Origin: Halotia branconii CENA392 | Lineage (GTDB): Bacteria > Cyanobacteriota > Cyanobacteriia > Cyanobacteriales > Nostocaceae | Length of the DNA stretch: 64,000 bases | Reading direction: 5' to 3' | Assembly (NCBI RefSeq): GCF_029953635.1 | Contig: NZ_CP124543.1 | Span: forward strand, 599,455 to 663,454 | Shown: positions 19,001 to 28,581 of the stretch, one piece after another | Layout of the letters: every line of letters begins with the position of its first letter | Position numbering within the stretch: position 1 is the first letter of the stretch | The notes under the pieces: model-generated | Told to the model about the DNA's origin: nothing | Database searches by the model: none | The model's input: the letters and a program-made list of their open reading frames with translations, nothing else | Translations under genes and position numbers: made by a program

Positions 19001-20485
19001 TTATTGATCTGGTTGTAAAAGAGAAAATAGTTGATACCAATTGATGGAGTTAATACTATTTTCACCTTCTTTTACCTCAAGCGTAACATTACACGCTTTT
19101 GATTGTTGTAGTGCTTGTATACAAAGTTCTGCCACATCTTCACGGCTGATTTTGCCTTTAATATTGTCACCTTGCTCGAATATTAATGACTTACCTCCTG
19201 CTTCTTCAGTTAAAGCACAAGGTCTAATAATTGTATAAGGTAGACCACTTGCTCTTAAACTATCTTCTCCTTTCAACTTCCAGGTTAAAATTCCTCCTAG
19301 CTGGTCATTTAATTTGACTGCTGGTGGTTCTTCATCTAAATTAATTCCAGGTCGTCCAGGACGAGTTACACCTGCTGAACTGACAAGGACAAACTTTGGT
19401 AAAACTTTCCCACCATAAGCTTTGATTGATTCCACTTGCAAAGCAAAATTACCAGCTGAAAAGTGAGGATTTAAAGCGCCATCATATTCAAACTTGCTCA
19501 ACATCAACTGAAATGAGCTAACTTTGCTGGTTTCAATCGGTGGACAATCGTTAACTACTTTTGCCCTAAATACAGGAGTCAAATCTGCAAAAGGAACACG
19601 AATATTAATCCAAGTATTATCTACCGTGTCAAAAGAATAGCTGTAACCAACACCATCCCATTTTGTATCTGTCCGCAGAAAGATTTTGTAACGCTGACCA
19701 TCACCTTTTACACGTAAATCTACACCTTCGTAGCCAGATAAATCAAAAGGTGGATCAAAATTTCTAGTTCTAACAGACGCAAAACCACCAGAGTTAGCAG
19801 TGGAAACATTACCAGTAAACAAAGCTGTGTTTTCTAATAATTGAATCTTACTTGCACTGACACCGCCCATGACGACATCATCTACTGCACCCCAGGTATT
19901 TTTTAACTCTGCGGAGGGATTAGTAAAGTCAAATATAATTTTTTCATTGGCTTGGGGTAGATATTTTGCTGCTGCTTGTACCAAGTTTTTCACACCTTGA
20001 TATTCCACATTTTCTGGAGTATCCCCCACAATTTCTGGTTGATAAAATTTAACACCTTGGTAATATTTAGCTCTATCTGCTGTGTCTCCTTCTACAGGTT
20101 GTACACGCACTGCTGTACAACAAACTACAGCTTGAATATTAGCCATAACGACAGAATTTAATGTTTCTGGTTGAGTAATATCCGCAGCTACCAAGTCAAC
20201 ATCATCACCTAAAATTGAACGTGCTTTGTCTATATCTCGGACAAGCGATCGCACATTATAACCCCTTTCTACAAGTCGCCTGACTACTCGTTTACCGACA
20301 CCACCAGTCGCACCAGCTACCAATATTACACCCATATTTTTGCCCCCCTTGGGTTTATCTTGATTTCCTTTGGACCAACCTGGAATTAACTGTTGTACCC
20401 AGTTAAGCAAAGGAATAACCTCAAAGTAGGTCAAAGTTTCAACAAACCTACCCAAGTCCCATTGAGAACGATTTTTGTCACTCAC
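19001..20485 (-). CDS. SDR protein with inserted CIA30 domain, HCF173-like
   Basis: A 494-residue protein. The N-terminus has GATGGVGKRVVRRL (G58-G64), the dinucleotide-binding motif of an atypical short-chain dehydrogenase. Around residues 155-375 a CIA30-type domain is inserted (FDFTNPSAELKNTWGAVDDV, VMGGVSASKIQL, GYEGVDLRVKGDGQRYKIFL). The Rossmann domain then resumes (FVLVSSAGVTRPGRPG, GLPYTIIRPCALTEE). This split arrangement is that of plant HCF173, which promotes psbA mRNA translation for photosystem II. Cyanobacterial orthology and function are inferred. The start is GTG at 20485 with GAGGA upstream. Confidence 0.85.
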   Translation of the reverse strand: MSDKNRSQWDLGRFVETLTYFEVIPLLNWVQQLIPGWSKGNQDKPKGGKNMGVILVAGATGGVGKRVVRRLVERGYNVRSLVRDIDKARSILGDDVDLVAADITQPETLNSVVMANIQAVVCCTAVRVQPVEGDTADRAKYYQGVKFYQPEIVGDTPENVEYQGVKNLVQAAAKYLPQANEKIIFDFTNPSAELKNTWGAVDDVVMGGVSASKIQLLENTALFTGNVSTANSGGFASVRTRNFDPPFDLSGYEGVDLRVKGDGQRYKIFLRTDTKWDGVGYSYSFDTVDNTWINIRVPFADLTPVFRAKVVNDCPPIETSKVSSFQLMLSKFEYDGALNPHFSAGNFALQVESIKAYGGKVLPKFVLVSSAGVTRPGRPGINLDEEPPAVKLNDQLGGILTWKLKGEDSLRASGLPYTIIRPCALTEEAGGKSLIFEQGDNIKGKISREDVAELCIQALQQSKACNVTLEVKEGENSINSINWYQLFSLLQPDQ

Positions 20486-20673
20486 AACTGCGTCCTCATA
20501 AAATTTATTCTTAGTTACATAATAACGAAATATTACATTTCTTTCTTTGCATCTTTGCGCCTTTGCGTGGGATAAGAAAAACGTGGTTCGCTTACCTAAA
20601 AATAGCTGTCAGCTAATATCACTCAAGAACGTTAAGATACTTAAGAGTGCTATCAATCAAATAGAAATTTACT

Positions 20674-21171
20674 ATGAGCCAACTTGAAAAAGCTCAAGCT
20701 GAATATGAAACTTTCCCTCAAGAATTGGGCAGTGTAATCATTAGCACAATTAATCAGCAAGGAACACCCAATGCTAGTTATGCTCCTTTCGTGATTGATG
20801 ATGCCAAAAATATTTATATTTACGTTAGTGGATTAGCAACTCATACCCAAAATATTCATGCCAATCCTCAAGTAAGCGTCTTATTTATTGACGATGAATC
20901 TAAAAGTAAACAAATTTTTGCTCGTCGCCGTTTGAGTTTTGATTGTACAGCTACTTTAATAGAGCGTGAAACTGAGACTTGGAATAGCATTGTCGATAAA
21001 TTTCACCAGCGTTTTGGCGAAATTATCGAGATGTTGCGTGGCTTAAACGACTTTCGGATTTTCCAGCTAACTCCTAAATCAGGTCGTTTTGTGATTGGTT
21101 TTGGTACAGCTTATCAAATTAATGGCGATCGCCTCAATCAACTTGTTCACATTACAGGAGATCAAAAGTAG
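20674..21171 (+). CDS. HugZ/pyridoxamine 5'-phosphate oxidase-like protein
   Basis: A 165-residue split-barrel flavin or haem-binding family protein. The N-terminal GSVIISTINQQGTPNASYAP and NIYIYVSGLATHTQNI, then PQVSVLFIDDESKSKQIFAR, are the HugZ/HutZ-type pattern; those relatives degrade or bind haem. The C-terminal FRIFQLTPKSGRFVIGFGTAY completes the barrel. Family membership is clear; haem oxygenase activity is not shown. It is followed at 36 bases by an alpha/beta hydrolase gene on the same strand, perhaps co-transcribed. Confidence 0.85.
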   Translation: MSQLEKAQAEYETFPQELGSVIISTINQQGTPNASYAPFVIDDAKNIYIYVSGLATHTQNIHANPQVSVLFIDDESKSKQIFARRRLSFDCTATLIERETETWNSIVDKFHQRFGEIIEMLRGLNDFRIFQLTPKSGRFVIGFGTAYQINGDRLNQLVHITGDQK

Positions 21172-21207
21172 TGAAATTTTCTGTATTCATACTTAAAATA
21201 TAGTTTT

Positions 21208-22095
21208 ATGCTTCAGTTTTTACCTCCTGGCTTTGGGCATAAAATCATCCATACATCTTTGGGGGCAATGGTTTACTATACACAAACCACTGCACCTTGG
21301 TTAAATGCTGCTGAAGATTTACCGCCATTATTGTTCTTGCATAACTTCGGTGGTGGAGCATCAGCTTATGAATGGTCTAAAGTTTATCCCGCTTTTGCCC
21401 CTAAATACCGCATATTAGCCCCAGATTTAATCGGTTGGGGAGAATCTGCTCATCCGGTGCAAGATTACCAAATTAGTGACTATCTGACTACAATCGCCGA
21501 ATTTATCACCCAGACTTGTACTCACGCTGTAACTGTAGTAGCTTCTTCTCTGACAGCTGCTTTGACTATCCGCCTAGCCATTAACAAGCCGGAATTATTC
21601 CAAAGATTATTTTTAGTATGTCCTTCTGGCTTTGATGATTTTGGCCAAGGTGCTGGACGCAGACTTCCACTACCTATTATCAATACACCCTTGTTGGATA
21701 ATATAATTTATGCTCTTGGTGCTGAAAATGCCCTCGCTGTCAGAAATTTTTTACAAAGTTTTCTGTTTGCTAAACCAGAACGAGTTTCACAAGAAATGGT
21801 AGAAGCTTATTTAACTTCTGCACAACAACCAAATGCTAAGTTTGCAGCTTTGGCATTTTTACGAGGCGATCTTTATTTTGACTTGAGTTTGTATATTCAG
21901 CAATTGCAAATTCCTACTGTGATGTTTTGGGGAGAAAAAGCGCAATTTACGAGTGTTAAATTAGGGCGACGTTTGGCTAATTTAAATATAAATGCGATTC
22001 CAGATTTTCAGGCGATCGCCAATACAGGAATTTTACCTCATTTAGAAACACCAGAAGTTTTTATTGGTTTATTGCAACGCTATTTAATAGCCTAA
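21208..22095 (+). CDS. Alpha/beta hydrolase-fold protein with degraded catalytic motifs
   Basis: A 295-residue protein. LLFLHNFGGGASAYEWSKV and APDLIGWGESAHP show the alpha/beta hydrolase fold. The nucleophile elbow reads VVASSLTAAL, keeping a serine but losing the usual G-x-S-x-G glycines. The region that normally carries the acid (WGExD) reads WGEKAQF, and the place of the catalytic histidine (GH-x-P-x-x-E) reads GILPHLE. It may be a non-catalytic member or use other residues. It follows the HugZ-like gene closely. Confidence 0.8.
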   Translation: MLQFLPPGFGHKIIHTSLGAMVYYTQTTAPWLNAAEDLPPLLFLHNFGGGASAYEWSKVYPAFAPKYRILAPDLIGWGESAHPVQDYQISDYLTTIAEFITQTCTHAVTVVASSLTAALTIRLAINKPELFQRLFLVCPSGFDDFGQGAGRRLPLPIINTPLLDNIIYALGAENALAVRNFLQSFLFAKPERVSQEMVEAYLTSAQQPNAKFAALAFLRGDLYFDLSLYIQQLQIPTVMFWGEKAQFTSVKLGRRLANLNINAIPDFQAIANTGILPHLETPEVFIGLLQRYLIA

Positions 22096-22180
22096 AACCG
22101 CAGAGGCGCAGAGGACACAGAGATGTTTATGAATGATTTAGGACTGCTATATATGTCTTTCTACTGGTAACTGATAACTG

Positions 22181-22609
22181 TTAACTGTCCAAGCTTTCAC
22201 TCATCCGCTGTTCTAGCAAATCCAGTAACCCCTCTACATCCTTATCAACCTGCTTAAAACAATCCGGTGGTGCTGGTTCTGGTGCAAACTGAATTAATTT
22301 AATTTCACCTTTACCAATACCAATCATCACTACTTCTATTTCTGGTTGATGATTTTCGACAATTCCTAAAATTTCCTGAAGCCGATTTTCAACTTGATCA
22401 TTTAAATTTTCTATTGCTTCTTGGGGACAATATACAAAATGTGGAGTTGGTTGTAAATCAATACCAATAGTACCCTTGCTATTACCATTTTCTAACCACA
22501 ATCCCCAAAACAGTGCCGCTAAATCTTGCTGATTTGCTTTCACAAATCTATCCAACTGGCCACGCCACTTGTGATCACCTAATTCTGACTGAGTGTTACC
22601 AAACATCAT
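22181..22609 (-). CDS. Conserved cyanobacterial protein, possibly the beta-carboxysome chaperone CcmS
   Basis: A 142-residue soluble acidic protein. Blocks such as FVKANQQDLAALFWGLWLEN, GIDLQPTPHFVYCP, EILGIVENHQPEIEVVMIGI and IKLIQFAPEPAPPDCF are strongly reminiscent of CcmS, described as an assembly chaperone for the shell protein CcmK1. I make this match from memory of the family, not a search. No ccm genes are in the window. If wrong, it is a conserved cyanobacterial hypothetical protein. Confidence 0.5.
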   Translation of the reverse strand: MMFGNTQSELGDHKWRGQLDRFVKANQQDLAALFWGLWLENGNSKGTIGIDLQPTPHFVYCPQEAIENLNDQVENRLQEILGIVENHQPEIEVVMIGIGKGEIKLIQFAPEPAPPDCFKQVDKDVEGLLDLLEQRMSESLDS

Positions 22610-22668
22610 AAATAATTCGTAATCCGTAATTCGTAATTTTTGAAGTAATTCAGCACATATTTATTTCC

Positions 22669-22695
22669 TATGCCCCATGCCCCATGCCCCATGCC
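22669..22695. repeat. GCCCCAT heptamer tandem repeat
   Basis: About 3.5 copies of TGCCCCA lie between the end of the ABC-transporter gene and the CcmS-like gene. Just beside it (22613-22640) ATTCGTAA-type short repeats occur, matched at 50845-50873. Confidence 0.8.
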
Positions 22696-22700
22696 CTATA

Positions 22701-24479
22701 TTATTTCAACCCACTTTGTACACGCCAGAGATTAGCGTAAATGCCATCTCGTTCTAGTAGTTGTTCGTGGGTTGCTGACTCTACTAATTTCCCATGTTCC
22801 ATGACATAGATACAATCAGCATTGCGGATAGTAGAAAGACGATGAGCGATCGCAATTGTGGTTCTATCTACTATAATTCGTTCGAGCGATCGCTGGATAG
22901 CGGCTTCTGTTTCGTTGTCTACTGCGGAGGTGGCTTCATCTAAAATCAAAATGGGTGGATTCTTTAATACTGCACGAGCGATCGCAATTCTTTGTCTTTG
23001 TCCACCAGATAACTTTTGTCCTCTTTCTCCCACAATTGTCTCATAACTTTGGGGCAATTCCATAATAAATTCATGAGCTTCAGCCACTCTTGCCGCTTTC
23101 ATGATTTCTGGTTCGCTAGCATCAAAGCTACCATAAGCAATATTCTCGGCTACTGTGCCATGAAATAAAAATACATCCTGACTCACCAAACCAATACAAC
23201 GGCGTAAATCTTGTAATTTCAAATCTTGTATTTCGATTCCATCTACGGTAATCATTCCTGTTTTGATTTCATACAACCGCAATAACAACTTAACTAAAGT
23301 ACTTTTACCGGAACCAGTTGAACCAACAATCGCAATAGTTTTACCTGCGGGAATATCTAACGACAGATTTTCAATTACAGGAAATCTGTCTTGATAGGCA
23401 AAAGTGACATTTTTAAATTTCACTTCGCCGCGGACTTTTTCAATTGGTAAAGCTATCCTTCCTGGATGAATCGCGATCGGCGTATCTAATAAATTCATGA
23501 CTCGATTGGTAGAAGCCATCGCTCTTTGATATTGATCAAAGGTATCACCTAATCTTGTTAACGGCCACAACAAGCGCTGAATTAAAAATATTAATACGCT
23601 ATAAGTTCCTACAGACATTTTGCCTGCAACTGCTGCCATTCCACCATATAATAATAGTGCAGTAAATCCTACCAAAATCAGCATCCGGATTAATGGTATA
23701 AAAGCGGCTGAAAGTTTAATTGCTTTAGTATTACTACGACGATAACTTTCACTTTCTACTTCTAAACGCGAGGCTTCATAAGTTTCGGCTGTAAAACTTT
23801 TAATTGTAGTAATACCGCTAATATTATTGGCTAAACGCGAGTTGAGGAAACCGACTTTTTCTCTAACATCAGCATAACGGGGTGCAAGCAGTCGTTGATA
23901 AGCTAAAGAACCCCAAAGAATAAACGGCATTGGCAACAAGGCCATCCACGCTACACTAGGAGCCAAAACGAAGAAAGCACCACCAATAATGACCACAGTT
24001 GTAGCAACTTGAATCAGATCATTGGCTCCCGTGTCTAAAAATCGTTCTAATTGGTTAATATCATCACTAAGGATGGACATTAAACCGCCAGTGCTACGTT
24101 CTTCAAAATAAGCCAATTCCAACTCTTGCAAATGCTTGTAGGCATCTAAACGTAAGTTATGCTGAACACTCTGTGCTAAATTGCGCCAAAGTCTAGCATA
24201 AGCGTACTCAAACACTGATTCTAATATCCAAACAATCACAGTGAGAACCGAAAGAATCAAAAACTGCCCAAAGACATCTTTAACTCCTAATTGAGCAATG
24301 ATAGAATCCTGCTGTTTGACAACTACATCTACCGCAATCCCAATTAATGCTGGCGGTGCTAAGTCAAAAAGTTTATTGAGGATAGAACAACCAGTAGCCA
24401 GCCAAATTTGCTGACGATACTGATGTCCGTAGTCAAGCAGGCGCTGGAGGGGATGCACTGAATGTCTACGTTTTTTCAT
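22701..24479 (-). CDS. ABC exporter, fused permease and ATPase (MsbA/multidrug type)
   Basis: A 592-residue half-transporter, expected to act as a homodimer or heterodimer in the cytoplasmic membrane. Residues 1-330 hold six membrane helices of the type I exporter fold. The ATPase has Walker [10 protein letters not shown] near 385, signature [14 protein letters not shown] near 492 and Walker [13 protein letters not shown] near 513, followed by the switch His in [15 protein letters not shown]. All catalytic motifs are intact. Substrate cannot be read from sequence; lipid, glycan or drug are possible. No neighbouring gene points to a pathway. Confidence 0.92.
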   Translation of the reverse strand: MKKRRHSVHPLQRLLDYGHQYRQQIWLATGCSILNKLFDLAPPALIGIAVDVVVKQQDSIIAQLGVKDVFGQFLILSVLTVIVWILESVFEYAYARLWRNLAQSVQHNLRLDAYKHLQELELAYFEERSTGGLMSILSDDINQLERFLDTGANDLIQVATTVVIIGGAFFVLAPSVAWMALLPMPFILWGSLAYQRLLAPRYADVREKVGFLNSRLANNISGITTIKSFTAETYEASRLEVESESYRRSNTKAIKLSAAFIPLIRMLILVGFTALLLYGGMAAVAGKMSVGTYSVLIFLIQRLLWPLTRLGDTFDQYQRAMASTNRVMNLLDTPIAIHPGRIALPIEKVRGEVKFKNVTFAYQDRFPVIENLSLDIPAGKTIAIVGSTGSGKSTLVKLLLRLYEIKTGMITVDGIEIQDLKLQDLRRCIGLVSQDVFLFHGTVAENIAYGSFDASEPEIMKAARVAEAHEFIMELPQSYETIVGERGQKLSGGQRQRIAIARAVLKNPPILILDEATSAVDNETEAAIQRSLERIIVDRTTIAIAHRLSTIRNADCIYVMEHGKLVESATHEQLLERDGIYANLWRVQSGLK

Positions 24480-24622
24480 TATCTGGCCGTTTACAATTGC
24501 GTGAAACTGATGTTACCACGAGAGGGAGAAATATCTTACTTTTGTAGCCTTAAACCTGCGTAGGCAGATAACGTGTCACCATAGTACAGGAGTTGCCTAA
24601 AGATGCAAAAGGAGATAAAACC

Positions 24623-25471
24623 TTGAAAAATCAGCAATTGGGGAATTGGCAAACCACACTTTTGGGAATTGTGGTATCAATAATAGTGCTAATTGGGCTT
24701 AATTCCTTTATCATTATCAATCCAGGACAAGCAGGAGTAATCAGCATCTTAGGTAAAGCGAGAGACGGTGCTTTGTTGGAGGGGATTCATGTAAAACCAC
24801 CTTTCATTTCAGTAATAGATGTGTATGATTTGACGGTGCAGAAATTTGAAGTCCCAGCGGAAAGTTCTACTAAGGATTTGCAAAATTTATCTGCCAGATT
24901 TGCGATTAACTTTCGTCTTGATCCCTTACAAGTAGTAGAGGTGAGAAGAAAACAAGGGACTTTAGCAAATATTGTCTCAAAGATCATTGCCCCCCAGACT
25001 CAAGAAGCGTTTAAAATTGCAGCTGCTAGACGCACAGTCGAAGAAGCGATTACCAAAAGAAGTGAATTGAAAGAAGACTTCGATAATGCTTTAGGCGATC
25101 GCCTAGATAAATATGGGATAATTGTCTTAGATACTAGTGTAGTTGACTTGACTTTCTCCCCAGAATTTGCCAGAGCTGTAGAAGAAAAACAAATTGCGGA
25201 ACAACGCGCCCAAAGAGCTGTTTATGTAGCACGAGAAGCCGAACAAGAAGCACAAGCAGAAGTTAATCGGGCTAAAGGTAAAGCAGAAGCCCAAAGACTC
25301 TTAGCAGAAACTCTCAAAGCTCAAGGTGGGCAATTAGTTTTACAAAAAGAAGCAATTGAAGCATGGAAAACAGGCGGCGCTCAAATGCCTAGAGTTTTGG
25401 TAATGGGTGGTGAATCAAAAGGTAGTGTACCTTTTATTTTCAACCTAGGGAATGTTCCCAATCAGCCATAA
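24623..25471 (+). CDS. Prohibitin-family (SPFH) membrane protein
   Basis: About 282 residues if started at TTG 24623, which has AAAGGAG eight bases upstream. A TTG at 24593 would add ten residues but sits directly against its AGGAG. One N-terminal membrane helix (LLGIVVSIIVLIGLNSFIII) is followed by the SPFH domain (NPGQAGVISILGKARDGALLEGIHVKPPF) and a long charged, alanine-rich helix (residues ~190-255: EEKQIAEQRAQRAVYVAREA) that drives ring assembly. Known relatives scaffold membrane proteases or microdomains. The thylakoid or plasma membrane location here is not determined. Confidence 0.9.
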   Translation: MKNQQLGNWQTTLLGIVVSIIVLIGLNSFIIINPGQAGVISILGKARDGALLEGIHVKPPFISVIDVYDLTVQKFEVPAESSTKDLQNLSARFAINFRLDPLQVVEVRRKQGTLANIVSKIIAPQTQEAFKIAAARRTVEEAITKRSELKEDFDNALGDRLDKYGIIVLDTSVVDLTFSPEFARAVEEKQIAEQRAQRAVYVAREAEQEAQAEVNRAKGKAEAQRLLAETLKAQGGQLVLQKEAIEAWKTGGAQMPRVLVMGGESKGSVPFIFNLGNVPNQP

Positions 25472-25551
25472 TTTGAGTCAATAATACAAATCAGGTGGGT
25501 TATGCCCACCTCAAACACCAAAGCTAAACCAAGTCAATAATAAACTAATTT

Positions 25552-25968
25552 ATGTCAACTCCTAATCATCAGAATCTCACAACCGCAGAAGCTAAGAAAA
25601 TCCTCAATAAATTCAACTGTTTAGATATCGCACCTATTCTTAAACCATCAGAAAAAGTTTTAACCCGCAAGGCTTTAGTGTTAATTACTAATCTATCTGA
25701 TTATCAAATATTAGGAATTTGCGCTGACACAGCTGAAGAAGGAATACTAGCAATGAGAACTTACTCTCATGCTTTTGGTTATGAAGTACCAAGTGATTTA
25801 GCTACACCTGAAGGGCCAGTTTATATTAAATTAAATGGCAAAAATGGTTTGTGTTACCTCGATTCTTACGCAGGGCATCATCGCGGAGTATTAGTATCTT
25901 GCCAGTCTTACGACGAAGGGGGAATCAACGAAATGTATGGACATTTACCACTCGATTTATTCGTCTAA
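25552..25968 (+). CDS. DUF1824 family protein
   Basis: A 138-residue soluble protein restricted mostly to cyanobacteria. LTTAEAKKILNKFNCLDIAP, LVLITNLSDYQILGICADTA and NGLCYLDSYAGHHRGVLVSC match DUF1824. A structure exists for the family but no function is known to me. It lies between the prohibitin and ABC-F genes on the same strand, with gaps of 80 and 69 bases, so a shared transcript is possible. Confidence 0.85.
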   Translation: MSTPNHQNLTTAEAKKILNKFNCLDIAPILKPSEKVLTRKALVLITNLSDYQILGICADTAEEGILAMRTYSHAFGYEVPSDLATPEGPVYIKLNGKNGLCYLDSYAGHHRGVLVSCQSYDEGGINEMYGHLPLDLFV

Positions 25969-26037
25969 AATTTGGTTATGTAGGTAAGCTAAATGCCTTA
26001 CCTACTAGCTAATGATTAATCAGTAATCACTAATTTT

Positions 26038-27975
26038 ATGGGTATTATTACACTACAATCGGTAAAAAAAGACTTTGGTATCAAAGAAATATTAAAAGAT
26101 GCTACTTTTAGTCTTGATGCTACTGATAAAGTGGGCTTAATTGGTACTAATGGTTCTGGTAAATCAACTTTATTAAAAATGATTGCTGGAATAGAATCAA
26201 TCGATAGTGGTCAGATTTTATCCACCTCTGGTTCTAAAATCATTTACCTGCCTCAACAGCCAGATTTAGATGAAAATCGTACAGTTTTAGAGCAAATTTT
26301 CGCTGACAGCGGCGAGCATTTATCTTTGGTACGTGAGTATGAAGAACTCACCAATAAATTAGCTCACTATCCAGAAGATAACCAGATTATGTCCCGCCTT
26401 TCTGTAGTCATGCAGAACATGGAAACTACTGGTGCTTGGGAACTGGAAACTAACGCCAAAATTATCCTCAGTAAGTTAGGAATTTTTGACTTTGATGCCG
26501 TAATCGGTACTTTATCTGGAGGTTATCGTAAGCGGATTGCTCTAGCAACAGCTTTGTTGTCAGAACCAGATGTTTTACTTATGGATGAGCCAACTAACCA
26601 TCTTGATGCTCTTTCTGTAGAATGGTTGCAAAGTTATTTAAATCGCTTTCGTGGCGCACTTTTACTTATCACCCATGACCGCTATTTTTTAGATAAAGTT
26701 ACAAATCGGATAATTGAAATTGACCGGGGTGATATTTTTACCTATACAGGTAATTATTCATATTACCTAGAAAAGAAAGCTCTAGCTGAAGAATCTGCTA
26801 TTAGTAGTCAACGTAAACATCAAGGTGTATTGCGGCGCGAATTAGAATGGTTAAGCCGTGGGCCAAAAGCTCGAAGTACCAAACAAAAAGCTAGAATTGA
26901 GCGCGTTCACGCCATGCGAAACACTGAGTTTAAACAAGCTCAGGGGAAAGTTGATATTTCTACAGTTGGTCGTCGTATCGGTAAAAAAGTTATTGAACTA
27001 AATAATATTTCTAAAGCTTACGATGGCCGGACTTTAATTAACAACTTTACCTACGAATTTAGTCCCGAAGACCGCATTGGCATTATTGGTGGTAACGGTG
27101 CAGGGAAATCCACTTTAATGGATATTATTACTGGGCGCGTTCAGCCAGATGCTGGTAACGTGGAAATTGGTACTACTATTCACATTGGTTATTTTGACCA
27201 ACATTCTGAAGAATTACTCACAGCTTTAGACGAAAATCAGCGCGTGATTGACTACATTAAAGAAGAGGGCGAATTTGTCAAAATTACCGATGGTACTCAA
27301 ATTTCCGCCTCCCAAATGTTAGAGAGATTTCTCTTTCCTGGAAACCAGCAATATGCTCCTATTCATAAACTTTCGGGTGGAGAAAAGCGACGTTTATTTT
27401 TATTGCGTATTCTCATTGGTGCGCCCAACGTTTTAATTTTAGATGAACCGACAAATGATTTGGATGTACAGACACTAGCAATATTAGAAGATTATTTAGA
27501 AGACTTTGCTGGGTGTGTAATAACAGTTTCTCATGATCGCTACTTTTTAGATCGCACTGTAGATACAATCTTTGCCTTAGAAGCAGGCGGTAATTTACGG
27601 CAATATCCAGGTAATTACTCAGTTTATCTTGATTATAAAAAAGCTGAAGAAGACGAAGAAAAACAACAACAAGCTAGTAATAATCAAGAAGATTCCCAAA
27701 AACTAGAGTCAGCAAAAGTTATATCTTCTTCTGAAAATACAGAAAATAAAAAACGGCGTGGACTGTCCAATTGGGAAAAGCGGGAATTTGAACAATTAGA
27801 AGGTAAAATTGCTCAGTTAGAAGCTGAAAAAGCAGACACTGAGAAAGCAATGACAAGTGTTGCGCCTGGAAATTATGGTCAAGTACAAAAACTCTACGAA
27901 CAAGTAGAAACCCTCAAACAAGCGATTGATGTAGCTACTGAACGTTGGTTAGAATTAGCCGAAATTGATTCTTAA
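26038..27975 (+). CDS. ABC-F family ATPase (Uup/EttA-like)
   Basis: A 645-residue soluble protein with two ABC domains and no membrane segments. The first has GTNGSGKST near residue 38, LSGGYRKRIALATALL and LLMDEPTNHLD. The second has GGNGAGKST near 350, LSGGEKRRLFLLRIL and LILDEPTNDLD. Between them is the linker rich in Arg and Lys (SRGPKARSTKQKARIER) that contacts the ribosome or nucleic acid in this family. A C-terminal coiled coil (~590-640) resembles Uup. Likely a translation-associated factor or branched-DNA protein; which one is undecided. Confidence 0.92.
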   Translation: MGIITLQSVKKDFGIKEILKDATFSLDATDKVGLIGTNGSGKSTLLKMIAGIESIDSGQILSTSGSKIIYLPQQPDLDENRTVLEQIFADSGEHLSLVREYEELTNKLAHYPEDNQIMSRLSVVMQNMETTGAWELETNAKIILSKLGIFDFDAVIGTLSGGYRKRIALATALLSEPDVLLMDEPTNHLDALSVEWLQSYLNRFRGALLLITHDRYFLDKVTNRIIEIDRGDIFTYTGNYSYYLEKKALAEESAISSQRKHQGVLRRELEWLSRGPKARSTKQKARIERVHAMRNTEFKQAQGKVDISTVGRRIGKKVIELNNISKAYDGRTLINNFTYEFSPEDRIGIIGGNGAGKSTLMDIITGRVQPDAGNVEIGTTIHIGYFDQHSEELLTALDENQRVIDYIKEEGEFVKITDGTQISASQMLERFLFPGNQQYAPIHKLSGGEKRRLFLLRILIGAPNVLILDEPTNDLDVQTLAILEDYLEDFAGCVITVSHDRYFLDRTVDTIFALEAGGNLRQYPGNYSVYLDYKKAEEDEEKQQQASNNQEDSQKLESAKVISSSENTENKKRRGLSNWEKREFEQLEGKIAQLEAEKADTEKAMTSVAPGNYGQVQKLYEQVETLKQAIDVATERWLELAEIDS

Positions 27976-27996
27976 AGAAATGAGCAAGTAATAAAT

Positions 27997-28581
27997 ATGA
28001 ATGCTCTAACATTAAATTTACCACCAGTTTTAGTATTAACTGACGAACAATTCTATCAACTTTGCCAAGTAAATCGTGACTTAAGAATAGAACGTACAGC
28101 CACCGGAGAATTAATAATCATGCCACCTACAGGAGGTGAAACAGGCAATCGAAACATTGAAATTGCTTTTCAATTACAAGCTTGGAGTCGAAAAAGTAAC
28201 TTAGGAATTGCTTTTGATTCTTCTACTTGTTTCAAACTCCCCAATGGTGCGGAACGCTCTCCAGATGCTTCTTGGGTGAAACGTGAACGTTGGGATAATT
28301 TGAACCAACAACAAAAACAAAAATTTCCCCCTTTGTGTCCTGATTTTGTTTTAGAGTTGCGTTCTCAAACAGATTCACTTAAAGCTTTACAAGAGAAAAT
28401 GCAAGAGTACATAGATAATGGTGTAAGATTAGGTTGGCTCATCGACCCAAAAACACAACAAGTTGAAATATATCGTGTAGGTCAGGCAGTAGAAATATTA
28501 CAAAACCCTGAGACTCTATCAGGAGAAGATGTATTGCCGGGTTTTATACTTAATTTAAAACCTATTTTTGGCAGTATTTAA
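27997..28581 (+). CDS. Uma2 family endonuclease-like protein (DUF820)
   Basis: A 194-residue protein of the same broad family as the gene at 12996 but a different subtype. The pattern includes LTDEQFYQLCQVNRDLRIER, GELIIMPPTGGETGNRN, SPDASWVKRERW, PDFVLELRSQTDSL (P-D and E-x-x likely metal-binding residues), KMQEYIDNGVRLGWLIDP and VLPGFILNL. It starts 21 bases after the ABC-F stop, so it may be co-transcribed. Function of the family is unresolved. Confidence 0.9.
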   Translation: MNALTLNLPPVLVLTDEQFYQLCQVNRDLRIERTATGELIIMPPTGGETGNRNIEIAFQLQAWSRKSNLGIAFDSSTCFKLPNGAERSPDASWVKRERWDNLNQQQKQKFPPLCPDFVLELRSQTDSLKALQEKMQEYIDNGVRLGWLIDPKTQQVEIYRVGQAVEILQNPETLSGEDVLPGFILNLKPIFGSI

